Positions 58,950 to 64,000 of a DNA stretch of 64,000 nucleotides are shown in pieces (within the stretch, counting starts at the first letter, position 1; every line of letters starts with the position of its first letter). Position numbers and translations under genes: made by a program. The stretch lies in assembly GCA_037176705.1 (NCBI GenBank), contig CM073891.1, positions 90,664,327 through 90,728,326 on the forward strand, given 5' to 3'. Source of the DNA: Molossus alvarezi. Its lineage: Eukaryota > Chordata > Mammalia > Chiroptera > Molossidae. Below the pieces are notes generated by a model. That model saw only the letters and a program-made list of their open reading frames with translations. It did no database searches and was not told where the DNA came from.

Positions 58950-59241
58950 AGTAACAAATCTCTCTCTCACTCTCTCTTTTTGTGTTAATCCTCACCTGAG
59001 GATGTTTTTCCATTAATTTTTAGATGGAGTGGAAGGGAAGGAGGTAGGGAGAAAGAGGGAAACATTGATGTGACAGAGACATATCAATTGGTTGCCTCAC
59101 ACATGACACTGACTGGGCCTAGGGATTGAACCTGCAACCCAGGTACGTGCCCTTGACCAGGAATCAAACCTGTGACCCTTTGGTCCACCAGCCGACACTC
59201 CTACCACTGAGCCAAAGTGGCCAGCGCAGTAGCAAATCTCT
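58950..59241 (-). repeat. VES SINE with target-site duplication
   Basis: Reverse VES (58964-59227), 'ttaatcctcacctgaggatg' to 'gagccaaagtggccagcgc', with AGTAACAAATCTCT / AGTAGCAAATCTCT flanks. It is inserted in or next to a MIR. Confidence 0.92.
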
Positions 59242-59400
59242 TGACCTCTCCAGACCTCAGTGCCTCATTGTCTTAATCTGCAAAATTAGACAATATTACA
59301 TGCCTTACCTACATAGCAGAGTATTATAAAAGTCAAATGAGAAAACATATATGAAAAATTTAAACACTACAGAAATACATGTGGTAAAGCTATCATGTCT
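59228..59400 (+). repeat. MIR SINE fragment
   Basis: 'tcttgacctctccagacctc', 'agtgcctcattgtcttaatc' and 'tgcaaaattagacaatatta' match MIR order. Its left part is displaced or lost at the VES insertion. Confidence 0.65.
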
Positions 59401-59861
59401 TATTAAGCTTTAAAGCCTTAAATTTGGGAGAGGAACATCTAAGAATGGAATGTCTGTCAGCAGCCATAGCTTGGGGGAATGATATGGGGCAATGACACAT
59501 CATGTCACACAGAAGATTGCCTACACTGCTTACATATAAATACAACCTAGACATAACTTGATGTCTGCATTAAAAGAGAATGTAAGAAGTTCTCTTGACT
59601 GTAGATTTCAAGACTTTTTCCCTGCAATGAATTAATATTCTCTTTGGTAACACACAAAGGAAGCTCATTAGTGATGTTCCAGCTCCCCACAGAGGGCACC
59701 TTACTTACATGTGCTGTGGTTTACCAGGGACCAACTGTGGAAAATGAGTCCTCTTGGTGCCTGTATGTTCTACTTTCAAGGATCACAGGTAGGGCAAGGC
59801 AGTACTATACCATGCTAAAACCTGGGAGATTTGTTGCTATTACATCGTTTTAGTTTTCTTT
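59401..59861. other. HYAL4 intron, unrecognised
   Basis: No repeat or exon-like feature supported. The 69-codon frame at 59644 has no domain. Confidence 0.3.
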
Positions 59862-60275
59862 TTTTATTTATTAATTTTAGAGAGAGAGAGAGGAAGTGAG
59901 ATAAAAATGTCTATTTGGCCCTGGCTGGTTTGGTTCAGCAGTTAGAGCGTCGGCCCGCAGTCCAGAGAGACCTGGGTTCAGTTTCTGCTAAGGGCACGTA
60001 CCTCGGTTGGAATTTGTCCCCAGCCCCAGTTGGGCTTGTGCAGGAGGCACCCACTCAATGTGTCCCTTTCACATCGATGTTTCTCTCTCTCCCTCCCACT
60101 TTATCTGAACAAAAATAGAAAAATGTCCTTGGGTGAGGGAAAAAAAATATCGATTTGTTGTTCCGGTTATTCATGCATCATTGGTTAATTCTTGCATGTG
60201 CCCTGACCAGAGATTGAATCTGTAACCTTGGCATATCAAGATGACACTATAACCAACTTAGCTACCAGGCCAGGG
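59862..60275 (-). repeat. tRNA-derived SINE split by a younger VES
   Basis: The outer element is a reverse-strand SINE: (GA)n tract at 59880-59893, then from 60143 onward 'gatttgttgttccggttatt', 'catgtgccctgaccagagat' and 'gctaccaggccagggct'. A plus-strand VES at 59918-60142 interrupts it. Confidence 0.85.
59903..60157 (+). repeat. VES SINE inserted in another SINE
   Basis: Forward VES (59918-60142) starting 'gccctggctggtttggttca', with tRNA-like promoter region 'gttagagcgtcggcccgcag' and 'gacctgggttcagtttc'. It ends 'tgtccttgggtgagggaaa'. Flanks AAAAATGTCTATTTG / AAAAATATCGATTTG (12 of 15). This is the only complete VES in forward orientation in the window. Confidence 0.9.
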
Positions 60276-61329
60276 CTTTGCTTTTTCTTTATTTATCCTT
60301 TTATATGATATCATTCATGTGGCTTTCAGGTGGTCCCAATCTACTCCCAGAGGACCTTACCTGTGACTTTCCTGAGTCTCCAAAACATAGCTGCTCTATG
60401 ATTCATTCAGCACCTTGCTCTCAGCTAGGTGGTGGTAAGCTAATTTGGTACAGAAATTTGCATTAACATCTACTACTTACTCCTTACCTCCAGTCAACAT
60501 GTGCATGAAGACTTGCCATTTTGAATCACCCCAATAAACTCTCTCTGATAATGACGCTAAAGAAACTAACATTCCCTCCTGATAGTAGCCTCACAAGGTG
60601 TGTCTTTCATGACAGTGGTCCTGCAGGCACCACTGCTGGATGGAGCAGGGAAACCTGACCTGCTGGAGGCTCAGCTGAACAGGTCTGAGAGATTAAAAAC
60701 TCTAGGGATTCAGTCATGAGTAAGGGGAAGGAGGGTACACTGATGTGAGTTTTACCTCCAGGAACTCATCAAGTCCTCACCATGAATATCAGAGAAAAAT
60801 CCCCTCATGCATCTCTTAGGCAGCAGAGTCATGGGGCCATTTGGAACATTCCAGAGATTCCTGTTCTTAACTGAGTGTGCTTTCAGGAGAAACTATTTAA
60901 TCAGAGCCAAACCTACTGGGATCGTATCAGAGCCTAACTGACCTGGGGGAAGGGGAATACTCAACTTCAGTTGGCTCCAGATTTCCATTTAGAAGCAGGG
61001 AAATCCCAAACTTTAGCTCCAATAAGTCAGCCAATCCCGCCTAAAATGGGAAAAAAACAACTGAGAAGCAGTTGTGAAGCTCACAGTCCAGAGGCAGTCT
61101 TACTAGAGACACCTAATCAGAGCACTTTAAACCCTTCCATTCCCCACACACTACTAAGGCCTATTCATCATAGCTCCTTTTACCCAGTACGAGCTATCCT
61201 CCCATCAGAAAAAATTACATCATGTCTAGCTATCAAGAAAAAAAAATTACAAGATATACTAAAGGCAAAAGCACAGTTTGAAGAGGCAGAGCAAGCCTCA
61301 CAACTAGATATATATATGGCAGGGACGTT
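60276..61329. other. HYAL4 intron; possible old repeat, not identified
   Basis: Parts may be the 5' UTR of the old L1 that becomes recognisable after 61330, but I cannot confirm this. The 121-codon frame at 60971-61336 has no domain. Confidence 0.35.
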
Positions 61330-61684
61330 GGAATGATCAGCCCAGGGATTTAAAACAACTATGATTAATATGCTAAGGATTCTAATGGACAAAGTAGACT
61401 GATGCAAGAACAGATGGACAAGGTTAGCAGAAAGAGGAAATTCTAACAAAGAACCAGAAAGAAATGTTAGAGATCAAAAACACTGTAACAGACATGAAAA
61501 ATATCTTTGATGGGCTTATTAGATTGGACATGATTAAGAAAAGAATCTTTGAGCTTCAGAGTATCTCAATAGAAACCTCCAAAACTGAAAAGGAAAGAAA
61601 ATAAAGACTAAAACAAAACAAAACAAAACAAAAAGAACAGAATATCCAAGCTAGCTGAGATCACTGAGAAAGGGGTTACATATA
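61330..61684 (+). repeat. old LINE-1 5' region/ORF1 start
   Basis: 'gatttaaaacaactatgatt', 'gaaagaaatgttagagatca', 'aaaacactgtaacagacatg' and 'gatgggcttattagattgga' are ancient L1 5' text read forward. A (AAAAC)n run lies near 61612-61632. Confidence 0.6.
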
Positions 61685-62811
61685 CTTAATAAGAATTCAT
61701 AGAAGACCATTGGAGGGTTTTGGCTCCTCTGATCACATCATGCCATCACGTGAATATGGCTTCACTATGTTCAGGGAAGTTTCAAAGGGAGTGGAAGGAG
61801 GAGCTCTGCTCCCTATGTCTTTGCTAAAAAAGTCCATGGACACGGACCCAGCACAGTCTTCATTCTGGGCACTCACACTATCTCATGTGAGCCTCACAAA
61901 ATTTCCCCTTCCTGTCATGTTAGCTCTGAACTGTTCAGCAGATGCCATGGTCATTAAAAATGGAAATAGATGTGAGCCTGAAAGGAAAATTGTTTAAACC
62001 AAAATCTCTTCCCTTTTTGAAGATTTTCAGAAAATTGCCCAGAAACAAACAGACAAACAAACAAAAAAATTTTAAAAACTGAGATTGCAAAACCATTTAC
62101 TTTGGACTATAAAAGTGTCAGATAAGGAGACTTATCTCTCAGGTATTAATATTAATATAAAATGTCCCAGGAAAAATAAAGTTTAAAGGTCTGCTTTTAT
62201 TTGCCGCCAAATCGCCCAATTACATTTTCCAGCTTAAAACTGAAGAAAATTCATTCTTGGAGTAAAAGGTGAATGCTTAATATCCTAAACAGTGGGGTTA
62301 TATATTACAATTTAACACACTTTTTTTTTAGGAAAACTACTATATACCTTCAACTCTTAATTTCCCTCTGAAATGGCCTCGATCATATTAATCTTTAAAC
62401 ACTAAAAGGATAATCTTTTAGAATTACAAAACCAAATTCCCCCCGCTGAAATTCAGTTTTCATGTACCTTAACCATACTGACCATATTTCAGCAGGCTTA
62501 TCATGATTGATAAGTTGTAAATAAAGTTCATTAAGTCAGGTGCTTTGATATTAAATGCAAATAATTTCAGGGACCAGATATAAAGGCCAGACCAAATCAG
62601 AGCCTGCAGGTCCTTAACACGGTGCTCCTTTGCCTGGTCTTGGAATCCGAATGGCACAAAACCCTCTGAGTCACTGCAGAGTCCGAGTTCTCAGGGGAGT
62701 GTTGCAAACTGAAAAGGTAACTTGGCTAAGAGGAATAATTGCCATTTCTCACATTTGGAGAAGGAAAGCTTTTGGGTTCTCTTTCTGGATCATGTACATA
62801 TAGCCGGGTTG

Positions 62812-63027
62812 GATTAAATAACTTTTCCCCCCTTTATTGAGAGAGAGAGAGGAAGTGAGAGGGAGAGAGAGATAGAAACGATGAGAGAGAACATCGATTG
62901 GCAGCCTCCTGCATTCTCCCCACCGGGGATCGGGACCACAACCTGGTCATGTGTTCTGACTGGGAATCAAACTTGGCGACCTCTATGGTGCATGGGTTGA
63001 AACAGCCGGACAGATTAAACAACTTTT
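62812..63027 (-). repeat. tRNA-derived bat SINE with target-site duplication
   Basis: Reverse SINE (62827-63012) with a (GA)n tract, 'acatcgattggcagcctcct', 'aacctggtcatgtgttctga' and a decayed head. Flanks GATTAAATAACTTTT / GATTAAACAACTTTT (14 of 15). Confidence 0.92.
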
Positions 63028-63092
63028 GCTGGCTATTTACAGGCTGTCTTCAAAATAATATCTCATTTGGCTAAATGTAAGTTTTTCTTTAA

Positions 63093-63712
63093 AAATATTT
63101 AATAAGTGTTTTCTCAAAAAATTAAAAATTGAACTGCCATTTGAACAAGTGATCCCTTTTCTAGAAATATATCCTAAGAAGCCTGTGAACACCAATCAGA
63201 AAGAATATATGTACCCCTATGTTCATTGCAGCACTATTTACAATTGCTAAGATCTGGAAACAGCCTAAGTGTCCATTAATAGACAAGTGGATACAAAAGC
63301 TGTGGTATATATACACAATGGCACACTATGCAGGTTTAAGAAAAAAAGGTCTCTTATCCTATGAGATAATGTGGAGGGACCTGGAGAGTATTAGGCTAAG
63401 TGAAATAAGCCAATCAGAGAAAGACAAATATCACATGATCTCACTTATTTGTGGAATATAATGAACAAAATAAGCTGATGAACAAAATAGACCCAGAGGC
63501 GTAGTAGTAGGGTACAGACTGACAAACCTCAGAAGAGGGGCATGGGAAGAGGGAAGAGATAAACCAAAGAACTTATATGCATGTATGTGTAACCAATGGA
63601 CATAGACATCAATTCTAGAATTGGGGGGGGGGGGCAGGATAGGGGAAAAAGGAGAAACAGCTGTAACAAAAATAAATTAATAAAAAAATTTAAAAAATTT
63701 AATAGGTTTTTC
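63093..63712 (+). mobile_element. 5'-truncated LINE-1 in the HYAL4 intron
   Basis: Forward L1 (about 63113-63692). The frame at 63219-63461 is the ORF2 end ([20 protein letters not shown] ... HMISLICGI). It is followed by a 3' UTR with a run of about eleven G's (near 63623) and an A-rich tail. Similar AT-rich flanks containing TTTAATA are present on both sides. It ends only about 160 bases before the HYAL4 second coding exon. Confidence 0.88.
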
Positions 63713-63873
63713 AATGTGATTATAGAGTGCAATTTCTGAGCCTTGGGTCATTCAACATTTTTGTTAAGAAAGTAGAAAATAGTTTCATCCTATTAGATTC
63801 AGCCTCTAATCCTAATTTCTGGCATGTTGTTTTATATTCAAATGAATAATGAACTGCACTCTCTTCAATCTAG

Positions 63874-63963
63874 CAAGATCTAATCAGCACCATTGGAGAA
63901 AGTGCTGCCTTGGGAGCTGCTGGCATTGTTATCTGGGGAGACATGAATTTAACTTCATCCAAG
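63874..63963 (+). CDS. HYAL4: HYAL4 second coding exon (90 bases)
   Basis: Thirty codons continuing in phase 0 from LFLSK. The exon starts [10 protein letters not shown] and ends NLTSSK. It contains [12 protein letters not shown], the hyaluronidase-family strand that closes the catalytic barrel, and one sequon at NLT. The acceptor is 'ctcttcaatctag' and the donor is GTAAGA at 63964. A 90-base exon at this point is a feature of the PH-20/HYAL4 subgroup. Later exons, which would encode the remaining disulfide partners, the EGF-like region and the C-terminal membrane anchor, lie beyond the window. The open frame and conserved sites argue that the gene is functional. Confidence 0.96.
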
Positions 63964-64000
63964 GTAAGACAGTACCTTGAAGGTTTAGTAAACATTGTTC

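Larger units (their letters stand above)
56542..63873 (+). other. HYAL4: HYAL4 intron between the two visible coding exons
   Basis: A 7,332-bp GT-AG phase-0 intron. It starts gtaagaccctgc and ends with the pyrimidine-rich 'ctctcttcaatctag'. It contains an L1 3' end, VES SINEs, a MIR, an old L1 fragment and another L1 3' end, listed separately. The stretches 56542-56968, 57360-58949 and 61685-62811 show no repeat or gene that I can name. Confidence 0.9.

Noticed and set aside
59918..60000. Possible tRNA gene
   Set aside because: The tRNA-like sequence is the head of a VES SINE, with the SINE body and target duplications following it.
1..64000. HeliBat/Helitron elements, CRISPR arrays, bacterial operons
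   Set aside because: No convincing Helitron termini were found by eye, no regular repeat-spacer arrays exist, and the window is plainly mammalian. A Helitron could still be missed without a library search.

Overview
The window is nuclear DNA from a placental mammal, almost certainly a bat. It has AT-rich intergenic sequence and a spliced vertebrate gene. It also carries at least a dozen tRNA-derived SINEs of the bat VES type, whose reverse-strand copies read from 'atcctcacccgaggacattttt' to 'aaaccggccagggc'. Ancient mammalian L2 and MIR copies, LINE-1 of many ages, Tigger-like DNA transposons and LTR remnants make up much of the rest. The VES elements suggest a yangochiropteran bat. I saw no HeliBat-type Helitron, but that is weak evidence on the family.

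The only functional protein-coding gene I can support is at the right end, on the + strand. It is HYAL4 (hyaluronidase-4, a PH-20-like chondroitin sulfate hydrolase). Its large first coding exon is at 55591-56541 and a 90-base second coding exon is at 63874-63963. Both have canonical splice sites and the reading frame is preserved. The gene runs off the right edge. The 7.3-kb intron holds an L1 3' end, VES SINEs (one inserted inside another in opposite orientation), a MIR, an old L1 5' fragment and a second L1 3' end.

Left part (1-30 kb): L1 5' UTR (1-535); an old L1 carrying a SINE and a Tigger-like element that itself carries a SINE (about 1010-2500); an LTR-like block (2881-3216); old L1/L2/MIR pieces; a long TTCC microsatellite; a retrocopy of EEF1G (12043-13466) with several frameshifts; several L1 3' ends with target-site duplications; a hAT-like MITE; LTR-like copies near 24.8-26.6 kb; and a 5'-inverted (twin-primed) L1 at 29385-30173.

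Middle part (30.3-54.7 kb): an almost uninterrupted run of minus-strand L1. One nearly full-length old L1 (about 43795-54665) is interrupted by a solo LTR. That LTR is in turn interrupted by a young 5'-truncated L1 (47252-50359) with a perfect 20-bp target-site duplication and an ORF2 frame broken by one stop codon. Another old L1 (37.7-43.8 kb) contains a VES SINE and a 1.89-kb Tigger transposon that has lost most of its transposase catalytic core.

I do not see an undescribed gene system here. The points most worth a second look are an extra cysteine in the HYAL4 catalytic domain, the LTR-like copies that share flanking sequence, an unidentified GC-richer block with a 35-bp direct repeat between opposed L1 arms (33733-34018), and an unidentified 66-codon frame at 24226-24426. 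Family names of repeats come from recognising consensus features, not from a database search.
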